Below, in pieces: positions 10,339 to 19,388 of a stretch of 64,000 bases of DNA. This DNA is from Ascarosepion bandense. Its lineage: Eukaryota; Mollusca; Cephalopoda; Sepiida; Sepiidae. The notes beneath the pieces are model-generated. The model made no database searches and had not been told where the DNA came from. It saw only the letters and a list, made by a program, of their open reading frames with translations. The position numbers and the translations under genes were made by a program. Each line of letters begins with the position of its first letter. Positions within the stretch are counted from its first letter, which is position 1. Where the stretch lies: assembly GCA_037127315.1 (NCBI GenBank), contig JBBBDQ010001918.1:3127501-3191500 (forward strand), given 5' to 3'.

Positions 10339-10640
10339 CAACAGTCTGAATATGTAAACTGTGTAAATAGTTGCAACACCTCATCTCAGAAATATTGACA
10401 GATCCTTAAGAAAGCCGGAACATACAACAGTAGTGAATATGGCAGCAAACATGAGGACAATAGTCCAGAGGAGAAAAAATGGGTAAGGGTAAAGAGTTAA
10501 ACGCTGATTAGATCAACAAGTTTCAGGAAGTTGTGGAGAGCCATTAACGCCGACATCTTGAAAGGTGGCGGCATATAAATGAATAAACAACATGTGCTAC
10601 ATTATTGCTGTTCTGCTGACAGAGAGATTTATGGAAGAAT
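10339..10640 (+). repeat. Dispersed repeat with ACAGTCTGAATATGTAAAC
   Basis: The block with ACAGTCTGAATATGTAAAC, CAACACCTCATCTCA and an AAGCCGGAACRTACAACA piece recurs at 11428-11545 and in diverged form at 11550-11710 and 61905-61965. The recurring 'GAAGGCCGG ... CGAAAC ... GAATAAAGATGAG' wording resembles a retroelement 3' tail, but the family is unproven. Confidence 0.65.
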
Positions 10641-11245
10641 TGAAAGAAAGAATTAAAGTTTAAGAAAGAAAGAAAAAGAAAGAAAGAAAGAAAGAAAGAA
10701 AGAAAAAAGAATATTTGTTAACGAAAGAACAGAAGGAAAAAAGAAAAAGAAAGAAAAAAGAATGAAAGAAAGAAAGAAAGAAAAAAGAATTTTTGATAAC
10801 GAAAGAACAGAAGGAAAACTGATTAACAAAAAAGAAAGGCATACAGAAAGAACAGAAGGAAAAAAGAAAAAGAAAGAAAGAAAAAAGAATATTTGATAAC
10901 GAAAGAACAGAAGGAAAAAAGAAAAAGAAAGAAAAAAGAATGAAAGAAAGAAAGAAAGAAAAAAGAATATTTGATAACGAAAGAACAGAAGGAAAACTGA
11001 TTAACAAAAAAGAAAGACAGACAGAAAGAACAGAAGAAAAAAAGAAAAAGAAAGAAAGAAAAAAGAATATTTGTTAACGAAAGAACAGAAGGAAAAAGAA
11101 AAAGAAAGAAAAAAGAATGAAAGAAAGAAAGAAAGAAAATAGAATATTTGATAACGAAAGAACAGAAGGAAAACTGATTAACAAAAAAGAAAGACAGACA
11201 GAACAGAAGGATAAAAGAAAGAAAGAAAGAAAGAAAGAAAGAACA
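10641..11245 (+). repeat. (GAAA)n-based complex tandem array
   Basis: Repeated modules of AAAGAAAGAAAG, AATATTTGATAACG, AAAGAACAGAAGGA and AACTGATTAACAAAAAAG, arranged in a higher-order unit of roughly 200 bp. The minus-strand FFFLSFF frames (up to 157 codons) follow the repeat and are not genes. Confidence 0.9.
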
Positions 11246-11730
11246 ACCATAAAAACGTAGATAGACTATATTTATTGTTCTTACTGTTGTCTTCAAATTT
11301 ATATTTTAATTTTGTATTTTGAACCGGCCACAAACTGGGTTCGGTTTGAAATTTAAATAAATTTTCACCTGAAGAAGGCCGGATCATTCAACGATCGAAA
11401 CATCGTGAATGTGAGAATAAAGATGAGTACAACAGTCTGAATATGTAAACTGCGTAAATAGTTGCAACACCTCATCTCATAAATATAGACAGATTCTTAA
11501 GAAAGCCGGAACGTACAACAGTAGTGAATATGGCAGCAAACATGAGGACAACAGTCTGAACAATGTAAATATTGTAAATGGCTACAATAACTCACCTCAT
11601 AAATATAGACCAATCCTCATGAAGGCCGGAGCTTACAACGGACGAAACGATGAGGCCAAGTGTCCGAACAATGCAAATAATGTAAATAATTGCAATATAC
11701 CACTTCTCAGAAATATAGACGCACAAAAAA
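11246..11730 (+). repeat. Dispersed repeat tail cluster
   Basis: 11365-11430 reads CCTGAAGAAGGCCGGATCAT then CGATCGAAACATCGTGAATG and AATAAAGATGAGTAC, followed by two copies of the ACAGTCTGAAT block. A similar 'ACCTGAAGAAGACCG' module is at 61845-61870 and, reversed, at 61430-61475. Inferred to be a retroelement 3' end; no coding part is present. Confidence 0.6.
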
Positions 11731-11742
11731 AAAGTGTGACTG

Positions 11743-11777
<35 letters not shown>

Positions 11778-12180
11778 AAAAGAAAAAAAGAAAAAATAAA
11801 GAAAGAAAAAAGAAAGAAAGAGAATGGAACGGGAAGAATATATTTAAAATTAAAAATGAGAAAAATTGTGAGAATTATGAGAAAGAAAGAAATCACGATT
11901 AAGAATGAAAACTGAAAAAATAAAAACGCATTTAAGAAAGAAAAAAATGCTTGAAACAGGTGACTGAAAAATCAAAATCAATCAATAAAAGAAGAAAAGG
12001 AAGCAAAGAAACAAAGATAAATATTGAGAACAACAGGCAAAGAGAAAAGAACAGAATACAATATTGAGATAGAAAGACTAAAAGAAATAGGATAGTCCAG
12101 AGGAGAAAAAAAGTAGAAAGTTAAAAACGCGAACGAAGAGACAGGAGGAGGAGGAGGAGGAAGAGAAAGAGGAAAAGGAA
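11731..12180 (+). repeat. GAAA/GAGGAG purine-rich low-complexity tract
   Basis: AAGAAAGAAAG runs to about 11815, then purine-rich degenerate sequence with (GAG)n near 12145-12170. The open frames on both strands (87 and 98 codons) are compositional. Confidence 0.85.
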
Positions 12181-12269
12181 GAAGATGACATCTTTATTCT
12201 GTAGCCTCTTACCATTACCATTTATAACCATCAGGACTTACCACCCGATCCAAATTCCCACTACCATTT

Positions 12270-12615
12270 ATGAACATAGAAACAAAAGGCAACGGCTGTT
12301 CAAAGAATTCTGAGCTTCTCGTTTGATGTTGAAAAGTCTTCTCGCAAGCATTGTCGGGTCTCTGTCACGCCGAATTAGTCCGCTAGATGGAGCTGTCTTG
12401 CCAAGATGGCGACTTCGACGCGTTACCGTATGGGTTTGTCGGATTATGCGTACATAATTCTTTGATCTTGTTAGCTGTGGGTAGGAAATGGCCGCGGGGT
12501 AGCGAGAATTGTAAATGGTAACGGGGGTGGCTGGCAGAACGATGATCGGGGAGAAAACCACGGTAAGGTTTTGCAGGCGAACGCGTCCCACAGCAAGAGA
12601 TGTGCCTGCTAATGT
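12270..12615 (+). other. CpG-richer, non-repetitive block; possible promoter/first exon
   Basis: Compared with its surroundings this stretch has many CG dinucleotides and no repeat mate in the window. It contains CCAAGATGGCGACTTCGACG (12401-12420): the AAGATGGCG wording typical of many animal promoters and start sites. The ATG opens only 19 codons before a stop. A strong splice-donor-like CACGGTAAGG lies at about 12559. A 5' untranslated exon is possible. It could also be the remnant of an element whose other copies lie outside the window. Confidence 0.3.
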
Positions 12616-13029
12616 CAGAGAAGGAAAAAGGAAATGGACGATGAAAAACGGACAGTGAGAAATTGGAGAAGCAAGGGTAAAAAAAAAAAAAAACACCAAA
12701 AAACGGAAAAACAACAACAACAACAACAAAAAAAAAGAAGAAACAAAAAACACATGTGAGAAGAAAACGAAGTAAAGATGAAAGAAAATTTTAAGGTTAG
12801 AAGGGGTATAGTGTGTTGGAAGAGAGAATACAATGACAACCTGCTCAAAATAAATTGATTATCCGGATCTCGGGTGGTACCAAGAAGATGACGAACATGT
12901 TCGGGATTCACAGAGAAGGCTACAGCTAATGGCAGCTCATCTTTTTACGATAACGGTAATGATCACACTTGAAGCGTCGACATGTGCTCAGTGAATAATA
13001 TTGAGTTTGTTTAGTGACATATCAACTTC
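12616..13029. other. No gene recognised
   Basis: Purine-rich and A-rich to about 12780 (AACAACAAC run), then unremarkable non-coding sequence. The minus-strand 161- and 98-codon frames depend on poly-T runs. Confidence 0.4.
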
Positions 13030-13225
13030 TATGGTGAGGGCACCTCAACATGGTGTAATGGTTAACAAGCTTGTTTTGCTTGAGCCATTACAATTAAGTA
13101 GTGAGTTCGATCCATAATTTCGTTCTTGTGTCACATCTAAGCTGCCCTTAGAAAATCATTGTTTGACGTGATATAATGGTTAACAAGCCGGTTTGAATCA
13201 TTTCAATTGACCACAAGCGGCACTA
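13030..13225 (+). mobile_element. tRNA-like SINE fragment
   Basis: A tRNA-type RNA polymerase III promoter is visible: box A-like ATGGTGTAATGGTTAAC near 13050 and box B-like GAGTTCGATCC near 13103. The box A segment is then repeated (GATATAATGGTTAACAAGC, near 13170). The wording is closest to Glu/Asp-type tRNAs. The intervening arms do not make a full cloverleaf, so this is a SINE or tRNA pseudogene. Confidence 0.6.
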
Positions 13226-13239
13226 AGAAAATCAAAATA

Positions 13240-13330
13240 TCACCCTCTATGGCAAGGGTTTCCAAGCACCGTGACCCCCGATTCTTTTAAGTGTGCCGAG
13301 AAATATTGAAAAAATCGTGAAAAAACACCA
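13240..13330 (+). mobile_element. hAT-like terminal fragment
   Basis: GGCAAGGGTTTCCAAGCACC followed by GTGACCCCCGATTC and a GTGTGCCG piece resembles hAT and hAT-MITE ends, which typically start CAGGGGTTCCCAAAC. No second terminus or 8-bp duplication was identified. Confidence 0.4.
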
Positions 13331-13388
13331 GGCACAGGTTTCACACTAAAAAAGCTGCACAAATAATTCAATAGATATCTAATGTAAA

Positions 13389-13429
13389 TCTAAACTTATT
13401 TATAAATGAAACTTTTTCTGTCTGTGTGT

Positions 13430-13495
<66 letters not shown>

Positions 13496-14147
13496 GTTAC
13501 CTATAAATTCCGAAACGGCTGAACCGATTTTCTTGAAAATTTACACAGTTGTACTATAAGCATCTGCGAGTGTTCTTAGCTAGGTTTTGTGTCGAGGTAC
13601 CCCCGATAAATATCGAAAATCGAAAACATCGGGTAATAGAAGGAGTTTCCGATTTTAATCAAATTTGATACACTCATAGACAAAGACATAAGAAACGATA
13701 TTCATAAGTTTCAAGGTTACAATTCTTAAAATAGTGCAGAAAATCGATAATATATATATATATAAAAGGTAAGATGTTTGTGTGTGTGTTTATGTGCCTG
13801 TATGTCTGTATTTTATTCAGCCCTTTTATTTTAGTTTTTGCTTCGGGTTTGGTTCTAAGTAGGTATAATTGTAGTTCTTAGTCTCAGCCATGATACCATT
13901 TACTCAGAGGACTTATTTAGCCTTCAAAATTCAGTTGACGAAAAAGACTTATTTGATATCGATACCAGGAAATCAAAATTTGACTTACATCCATTCATTT
14001 TTCTTTCAGTCTACGGTTTCGATTTAACTGGAAACGACTATTGCTTTTTAGTCTTTCGTGCCAACGTCCAAAGAGTCTGAGCTCCAGGACCATGGATTAG
14101 TTTTAAAGCTTTCATTACACTCGAGCAACGCCGGGCTATACTGCTAG
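13389..14147 (+). mobile_element. Non-autonomous Helitron, family 1
   Basis: Begins TCTAAACTTATTTATAAATG and ends GCCGGGCTATACTGCTAG; preceded by A and followed by T, as expected for Helitron insertion between A and T. It carries a (GT)n microsatellite (13436-13493) and a shorter TA run (about 13750-13763) at fixed places; copies at 30591-31284 and 41565-42295 share this layout. Other shared internal landmarks: CCGAAACGGCTGAACCGAT and TACCCCCGATAAATATCG. There is no Rep/helicase, so it would depend on an autonomous partner. Confidence 0.75.
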
Positions 14148-14164
14148 TTTTACATAATTACAAA

Positions 14165-15130
14165 AAATATCTATTAGTGAAGTACATAGTCTTCATTGTT
14201 TTTAACGACTGTCATCCATTGTTCTACAAGCTTGTTGAGACCATTTTCGGAGAAACTTCAAGGTTTTGTTGAAAGAATGTTGTGAGGTAGTTTTCGACTG
14301 ACTGTATAGAGTCAATTATTTTATCATTGAAATTGTTCTGTAAAGACTGGAACAAAGAAAAATCTGAAGGGGTTAAGTCAGGAGAATATGTTGGGTGCTG
14401 GAGAATCTCTCATTTGGAATCTTCTGGAAGAGTTTGTTTTGCAATATGCAGTCTTGAGTTGTGTTGTAAAATGTCACCTTTTTGATTTGCCAAATTCAGG
14501 TATTTTTCTTGTACTCAAGTCTTGCTATAGAAATATATTGTTGGTTATTTTGTTATAGAAATATATTGTTGGTTATTTTGTTATAATAATATATTGTTGG
14601 TTATTTTGTTATAGAAATATATTGTTGGTTATTTTACTATAGAAATATATTGTCGGTAATTCTATTATGAAATATATAGCTTGTCATTTTGCAATTAAAA
14701 ACGTATTGTTGGTAATTCTCTCCAAATAGCGAAAAGTAGTTTAAGGTGTGGATTTTTAAACTCTTTACAACCTCTTCCGATAGCAAGCCGAGCGTCTTAA
14801 TCGACGTCGGAAGATCGCCTTGTCCGTGGTTGGTCGTCTAGATCACCAGGTTTTCTTGTTTTCAACCTGACGAAATGTGCCAAACGCCTTTTTGACCGAT
14901 CGAAGAACTGGAGCACAACCCAAACAAATCTGAATGTTTTTTTTTTTCACACTTTGGCGCTTATTCGTTTCCGAAATATCTAGAGCATAATACAGCGAAA
15001 GTTCAACATTTCAACTCCATCTTAAAGACATCCAGTTTTGGACAAAACGACTACATTTAACAAAGTCTGACTCGCAATTGAACGATTGAAGAACACTTTG
15101 AAGTCGACATAAAAAAAAACAAAAAACAAA
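14165..15130 (-). pseudogene. Dead mariner transposase (DD34D type)
   Basis: Minus-strand translation with frameshifts gives two mariner regions. Near 14740-14900 is a KPGDLDDQPRTRRSSDVD run, matching the second helix-turn-helix and linker of 'SETMAR-like' mariners. Near 14190-14400 is a catalytic C-terminal run with TPSDFSLFQSLQNNF, where the D of the SPDLxPxDxxLF motif is the last DDE/D residue. The central part is interrupted by a ~28-bp minisatellite (14518-14712). Stops and the insertion make it non-functional. Confidence 0.75.
14518..14712 (+). repeat. ~28-35-bp minisatellite inside the mariner
   Basis: Six or so units of TAGAAATATATTGTTGGTTA followed by TTTTGTTA, with increasing divergence to the right. 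The same unit in inverted orientation makes up 16475-16640. Confidence 0.85.
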
Positions 15131-15244
15131 AAAACGCCAGTGACAAAGGTGGACATTTTATATAAACAATGAAAATCTGGCACAAAAGTTTCTTAACGAT
15201 GGTATAATAAACCGCAACATCATGCTACACCAGTTACGGTTTTC

Positions 15245-15470
15245 ATGGTTTCTGATCTTTAATTTTTTTGTGTTCAAATGCGTTTGTTTTGTCTTGAGGA
15301 ATTAAGATGACGATGGGTATGACGGTAAACTACATCTTGCTGCAAGACCTCTGATTCAGAGGTTGTTGGTCTTTAGTAGTATGGAACCGCCTCTTAATTG
15401 CTGTGGTTCACAGGTTCACCCTGATCTGGTGTGGTAGCAACTGTTAGAATTCTAACTATGGGCAATTAAT
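15245..15470 (+). repeat. Dispersed repeat with GGTATGACGGTAAACTACAT
   Basis: The block GGTATGACGGTAAACTACAT, then GCAAGACCTCTGATTCAGA, is repeated at 54975-55020. Some wording (GTTCACAGGTTCACCCTGAT) hints at a tRNA-like box B, but box A was not found. Confidence 0.5.
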
Positions 15471-15559
15471 GAACCACCAAACACAAACAAAACACGATAA
15501 AAGTACTACAAATACCAGTAATACATTTTTATATAAAATAACTGACAAAAATAACCTTT

Positions 15560-15789
15560 TTAACCCTCTAGGGTCATTCGTATCATATTTGATACAGTAT
15601 TTCCCTATAAGGAAACATTTGGTATTTCCCTATAAGGAAACATTTGGTATTCATTGACTGGGCAGTCAGTACTGCTTTCATTTGAAATTTATAAGATATT
15701 TCTCTTAAAAAATGTTTCAGGAAAATATTTCTTTGAAGGCTTGTTTTCATACTGTATCAAATATGATACGAATGGCCTTAGAGGGTTAA
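15560..15789 (+). mobile_element. TTAA-flanked (piggyBac-type) MITE, copy 1
   Basis: TTAA at both ends (15560-15563 and 15786-15789) encloses 222 bp. The left terminal repeat starts CCCTCTAGGGTCATTCG; the right one ends CGAATGGCCTTAGAGGG. The inverted repeats run about 38 bp, through the ATCATATTTGATAC block. A TTAA target and a CCCT start are the piggyBac hallmarks. An internal 22-bp direct repeat (TATTTCCCTATAAGGAAACA) follows the left end. The 60-62-codon frames inside are not transposase. Confidence 0.9.
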
Positions 15790-16020
15790 GGCTTATACTG
15801 GGCATAAAGTGGGTGATCGGTTTTCTATTGTCATGAAGTAATAAACTGATCCCCCACTAATTACTACTTATTAATATTATAATATAATTCACCAGTCTAC
15901 CACAGAAAGCAATGGCAACCTACTGTGGGATAATCTTCTGCCCAGTCAGTCATGTCTCTTTGGAGAGATGATCGTCCAAGCGTGTATCACGTATGGCACT
16001 AAACTGACTGACTGAATATA
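15790..16020 (+). mobile_element. Hairpin spacer plus SINE body
   Basis: The GGGGGATC-type unit (ACTGATCCCCCACTAATTAC arm) leads into a SINE body from CCAGTCTACCACAGAAAGC to CACTAAACTGACTGACTGAA. This is the same body-spacer arrangement as 9870-10335, but here TTAA MITEs occupy both sides. Confidence 0.8.
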
Positions 16021-16032
16021 ATAGAAACATGA

Positions 16033-16262
16033 TTAACCCTCTAGGGCCATTCGTATCATATTTGATACAGTATTTCCCTATAAGGAAACATTTGGTATTT
16101 CCCTATAAGGAAACATTTGGTATTCATTGACTGAGCAGTCAGTACTGCTTTCATTTGAAATTTATAAAATATTTCTCTTAAAAAATGTTTCAGGAAAATA
16201 TTTCTTTCAAGGCTTGTTTTCATACTGTATCAAATATGATACGAATGGCCCTAGAGGGTTAA
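16033..16262 (+). mobile_element. TTAA-flanked MITE, copy 2 (filled site)
   Basis: TTAA 16033-16036 and 16259-16262 enclose 222 bp, nearly identical to copy 1. Left flank GAATATAATAG...ATGA and right flank GGCTTATACTGGGCATAAAG correspond to the uninterrupted sequence at 10030-10075 (...ATGATTAAGGTTTCTACTGG). This is therefore a clean filled/empty pair. Confidence 0.92.
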
Positions 16263-16460
16263 GGCTTATACTGGGCATAAAGTGGGTGATCAGTTCTATA
16301 TTGTTATGAAGTAATAAACAGATCCCCCACTAATATGATACGAATGGCCCTAGAGGGTTAAGGCTTATACTGGGCATAAAGTGGGTGATCAGTTCTATAT
16401 TGTTATGAAGTAATAAACAGATCCCCCACTAATATGATACGAATGGCCCTAGAGGGTTAA
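16263..16460 (+). repeat. Two tandem 99-bp units carrying solo MITE right ends
   Basis: The segment from GGCTTATACTGGGCATAAAG through ACAGATCCCCCACTAATATG to CCTAGAGGGTTAA is present twice, with TTAA closing at 16358-16361 and 16457-16460. Each unit is the hairpin spacer fused to the last ~29 bp of the MITE right terminal repeat. Confidence 0.9.
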
Positions 16461-16474
16461 TCTAAGATTAGAAA

Positions 16475-16640
16475 CAATAACGATTTAGAGTAAAATCATC
16501 AGCAATAAATTTTATAATAGAATTACCAGCAATATATTTCTATATCAAAACGATCAGCTATAAATGTTATCGTAGAATTACCAAGAATATATTTCTATAG
16601 TAAAATGACCATCAATATATTTTATAGTAGAATTAGTTTT
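16475..16640 (-). repeat. ~28-35-bp minisatellite, inverted copy
   Basis: Units of AATTACCAGCAATATATTTC type, each spaced by TATAGTAAAA/TATCAAAA wording, are the reverse complement of the array in the dead mariner at 14518-14712. About five degenerate units. Confidence 0.75.
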
Positions 16641-16679
16641 TTTCTTTCTCATATCTACATAGATCTGGGCAAATAGTTG

Positions 16680-16800
16680 ACATAGCGGGACCTGGAAGAA
16701 CTACAAAGAAAAAAATTACTGAGAGCGACATGAGACAGAATCAAGTGGAGGTCCATGATCGCCTACGTCCTGAAGGGACATGGCACATGAAGAAGAAGAA
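16680..16800 (+). pseudogene. LINE-A extreme C-terminus and tail
   Basis: GGTCCATGATCGCCTACGTC and CCTGAAGGGACATGGCACAT, then GAAGAAGAAGAA: the last ~40 codons and simple tail of LINE-A, as at 5330-5390. Confidence 0.75.
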
Positions 16801-16894
16801 TCTACATACTGAAACTTTTTTAACATATTCTCAGATTTTCTATATATCTATCTCAGTTTTTCCCTTATCTATGTGTCTACCTTAGTCTATTCAC

Positions 16895-16895
16895 A

Positions 16896-16944
<49 letters not shown>

Positions 16945-16956
16945 ATAGTCTGTTCA

Positions 16957-16992
<36 letters not shown>

Positions 16993-17001
16993 ATAGTCTG
17001 T

Positions 17002-17047
<46 letters not shown>

Positions 17048-17062
17048 ATAGCCTGTTCATAG

Positions 17063-17111
<49 letters not shown>

Positions 17112-17123
17112 ATAGTCTGTTCA

Positions 17124-17171
<48 letters not shown>

Positions 17172-17183
17172 ATAGTCTGTTCA

Positions 17184-17230
<47 letters not shown>

Positions 17231-17242
17231 TATAGCCTGTTC

Positions 17243-17282
<40 letters not shown>

Positions 17283-17284
17283 AT
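16895..17284 (+). repeat. (ATCT)n array in seven blocks with a conserved spacer
   Basis: Runs of ATCT of 25-65 bp are separated by the spacer CATAGTCTGTTCAT or close variants (CATAGCCTGTTCAT, TATAGCCTGTTCAT). The spacer regularity shows that block plus spacer was amplified as a unit. Confidence 0.95.
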
Positions 17285-17530
17285 GAATACATAATTCTGC
17301 TTTCATTCCTCAATCTTTCTTTTTTCTTTCTTTATGACTTCCCCATTTTCTTTCTTTCTTTCTTTTTTCTCAACTTTCTTTTCATTTTTTTCTATTAATT
17401 TTCAATTTGCAAATTTATATTTAATATGCATACAATAGCTTTATTCTGTCAGCATCTGCTGAAATTTATATGTGAAAGTCATGATAACATCTTACGTGTC
17501 AACACTGGTGGAATTTACCTGCGTCCGGCG
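17285..17530. other. CT-rich then unique AT-rich sequence
   Basis: TTTC-rich to about 17395, then non-coding sequence with no recognised mate. Confidence 0.4.

Positions 17531-17577
<47 letters not shown>
17531..17577 (+). repeat. (ATA)n microsatellite
   Basis: About 15 uninterrupted AAT/ATA units. Confidence 0.95.
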
Positions 17578-17945
17578 CTTTCTAAGATATATAATAGTAC
17601 TGTAAGCAGACTGGAAAATTGAGGGAAGTATCAGATGTAATAACGAACTAATTCCGGTTGATGCACACATCAAATTCTAAATGACGAAATAAAAACGTAT
17701 ACATGAAGGATATCTTTGTTCCCTAGGGACGCATTTGATTCTTTTGCTTTTTTCGGTACCTCGTGAGATTTTAATTAGATATGGTTTGATGTACGGCACA
17801 AGGTCAAGTGGCGGCCCATTAGTAGACTGAGTGGCGGCAGTCATTCACATGTCGTGGGAATCATTCTAAGTCACATGACATATCTTAAATGTCGCTGTTT
17901 ACTGATATGAGCTTGACATTATGTGACCAGTGTTTATAATTGATG
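17578..17945. other. No gene recognised
   Basis: Moderately mixed composition, with no repeat mate in this window and no frame above 60 codons. GTGGCGGCCCATTAGTAGAC near 17810 is one of the few GC-richer unique stretches. Confidence 0.4.
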
Positions 17946-17949
17946 TGTG

Positions 17950-18222
17950 TGTGTTGCGATGCAGTGGATACCGGCTCGGGGAGCCGAGTTCGAATTCCAT
18001 TCACTTACGCGCAAATAAACTTAGGAATGGTATTAATCCGTCTCTTCCCTCCAGTTATGGGTTAAATAACAGAACAGGTTGAGTTCTATAGGCTTGGCTG
18101 GCAACAAGTCTACCGCAGAATGTAATGGCAAACTACTGCGGGATAATCTTCTGCTCAGTCAGCCATGTCTCTTTTGAGACATGATCACCCAAGAGTGTAT
18201 CACATATATGGCACTTTGACTG
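17950..18222 (+). mobile_element. tRNA-derived SINE (5S/tRNA family), tRNA part present
   Basis: Box A-like TTGCGATGCAGTGGATACC (about 17953-17971) and box B-like GAGTTCGAATTCC (about 17987-17999) sit about 30 bp apart, as in a tRNA. The body follows: TTCACTTACGCGCAAATA, GGTATTAATCCGTCTC, GGGTTAAATAACAGAACAG, the AGACATGATCACCC arm and a TATGGCACTTTGACTG end. The tRNA part is slightly shortened compared with 43430-43735. Confidence 0.85.
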
Positions 18223-18239
18223 TGTAGAATGAAACACAT

Positions 18240-19165
18240 GCATGGTTCCAGCAAAAAAAGTAAAGAAATAAACATATCCAGAAGTAAAGAAAATAAGAAA
18301 GAAAACTAAATAAGTATAGAAAAAATAAAAAAAATAAAAATATGTTAAGAATAAAAGCATCATTAGCTAGAAATACAAAAGAATGAAAGAATAAAAGAAA
18401 AAAGAAAAAAATGAGAATATGTAAAGCAAACGTATCATAGCTAAAAATAAATAAATACAAAATGCAAGAAAGAAAAAGAAAAAGAATGAGAATAGGTTAA
18501 GAAAGATAGCATTATTAGCTAGAAATAAATATAGGAAGAATGAAAAAATGAAAAAAATGAATGAGAATAGGTTAAGAAAGATAGCATTATTAGCTAGAAC
18601 TAAATATAGGAAGAATGAAAAAATGAAAAAAAAATGAATGAGAATAGGTTAAGAAAGAAAACATTATTAGCTAGAAACAAATAAAGGAAAAATGAAAAAA
18701 TGAAAAAATGATTGAGACTAGATTAAGAAAGATAGCATTATTAGCTAGAAATAAATATAGGAAGAATGAAAAAATGAATGAGAATAGGTTAAGAAAGAAA
18801 GCATTATTAGCTAGAAACAAATAAAGGAAAAATGAAAAAATGAAAAAAATGAATGAGTATAGGTTAAGAAAGATACCATTATTAGCTAGAAATAAATATA
18901 GGAAGAATGAAAAAATGAAAAAAAAATGAATGAAAATAGGTTAAGAAAGAAAGCATTATTAGCTAGAAACAAATAAAGGAAAAATGAAAAAATGAAAAAA
19001 TGAATGAGAATAGGTTAAGAAAGATAGCATTATTAGCTAGAAATAAATATAGGAAGAATGAAAAAATGAAAAAAAAATGAATGAGAATAGGCTAAGAAAG
19101 AAAGCATTATTAGCTAGAAATAAATAAAGAAAGAATGAAAAAATGAAATAGAAAATGAATGAGAC
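18240..19165 (+). repeat. A-rich ~75-bp tandem array
   Basis: From about 18420, ten or so units share GGTTAAGAAAGATAGCATTA then TTAGCTAGAAATAAATATAG, GAAGAATGAAAAAATG and AATGAGAATA. The first units (18240-18470) are older relatives. Two unit types, with AGATAGC/AATATAGGA and AGAAAGC/AATAAAGGA, alternate, indicating a dimeric higher-order unit of about 150 bp. Confidence 0.9.
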
Positions 19166-19182
19166 TGGGTTTATTTATTTAT

Positions 19183-19388
19183 TTATTCAATTGGAGTAGA
19201 TAGACTAAACTATCGCCCGGTTCACACTCCACCGACGTCTATTGAACAGGTGAAGAGGCTCATCCCTTGTTTTCTAGTTAGGATGTGGTTTCCGGCTTTC
19301 TCTTTTCCAATCTTTTTACTCCTACGTAGCCCCCTGCGCATCAGTGGCGTTACTGCCTTGCTTGGGGTGATATGATTAAAAAAAAATT
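19183..19388 (+). mobile_element. ~200-bp short element sharing the LINE-B 3' tail
   Basis: Starts at TTGGAGTAGATAGACTAAAC, runs through CGCCCGGTTCACACTCC, AACAGGTGAAGAGGCTCATC and a TTTCCGGCTTTCTCTTTTCC block, and ends GCCTTGCTTGGGGTGATATG with ATTAAAAAAAA. Other copies: 35066-35417 (two), 37668-37868, 61128-61425 (two, reverse). The last ~60 bp match the 3' ends of LINE-B copies at 40470, 51230, 53990 and 56390, so it may be a SINE-like partner of LINE-B. No tRNA boxes were seen. Confidence 0.8.

Noticed and set aside
10660..11387. Minus-strand frames of 69-157 codons rich in F, S and L
   Set aside because: They are translations of GAAA-type repeats. The same applies to 8374-8746, 12268-12911, 53083-53755 and 62122-62478.
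11365..11425. CTGAAGA...GAAAC wording that recalls a hammerhead core
   Set aside because: A core-like order exists (also reversed at 61430-61475), but stem II, stem III and a cleavage triplet cannot be drawn consistently. The CTGACGATGGCTC...GAGCCGAAA block at 4385-4420 (minus) fails for the same reason: an unpaired base at stem II and no stem III.
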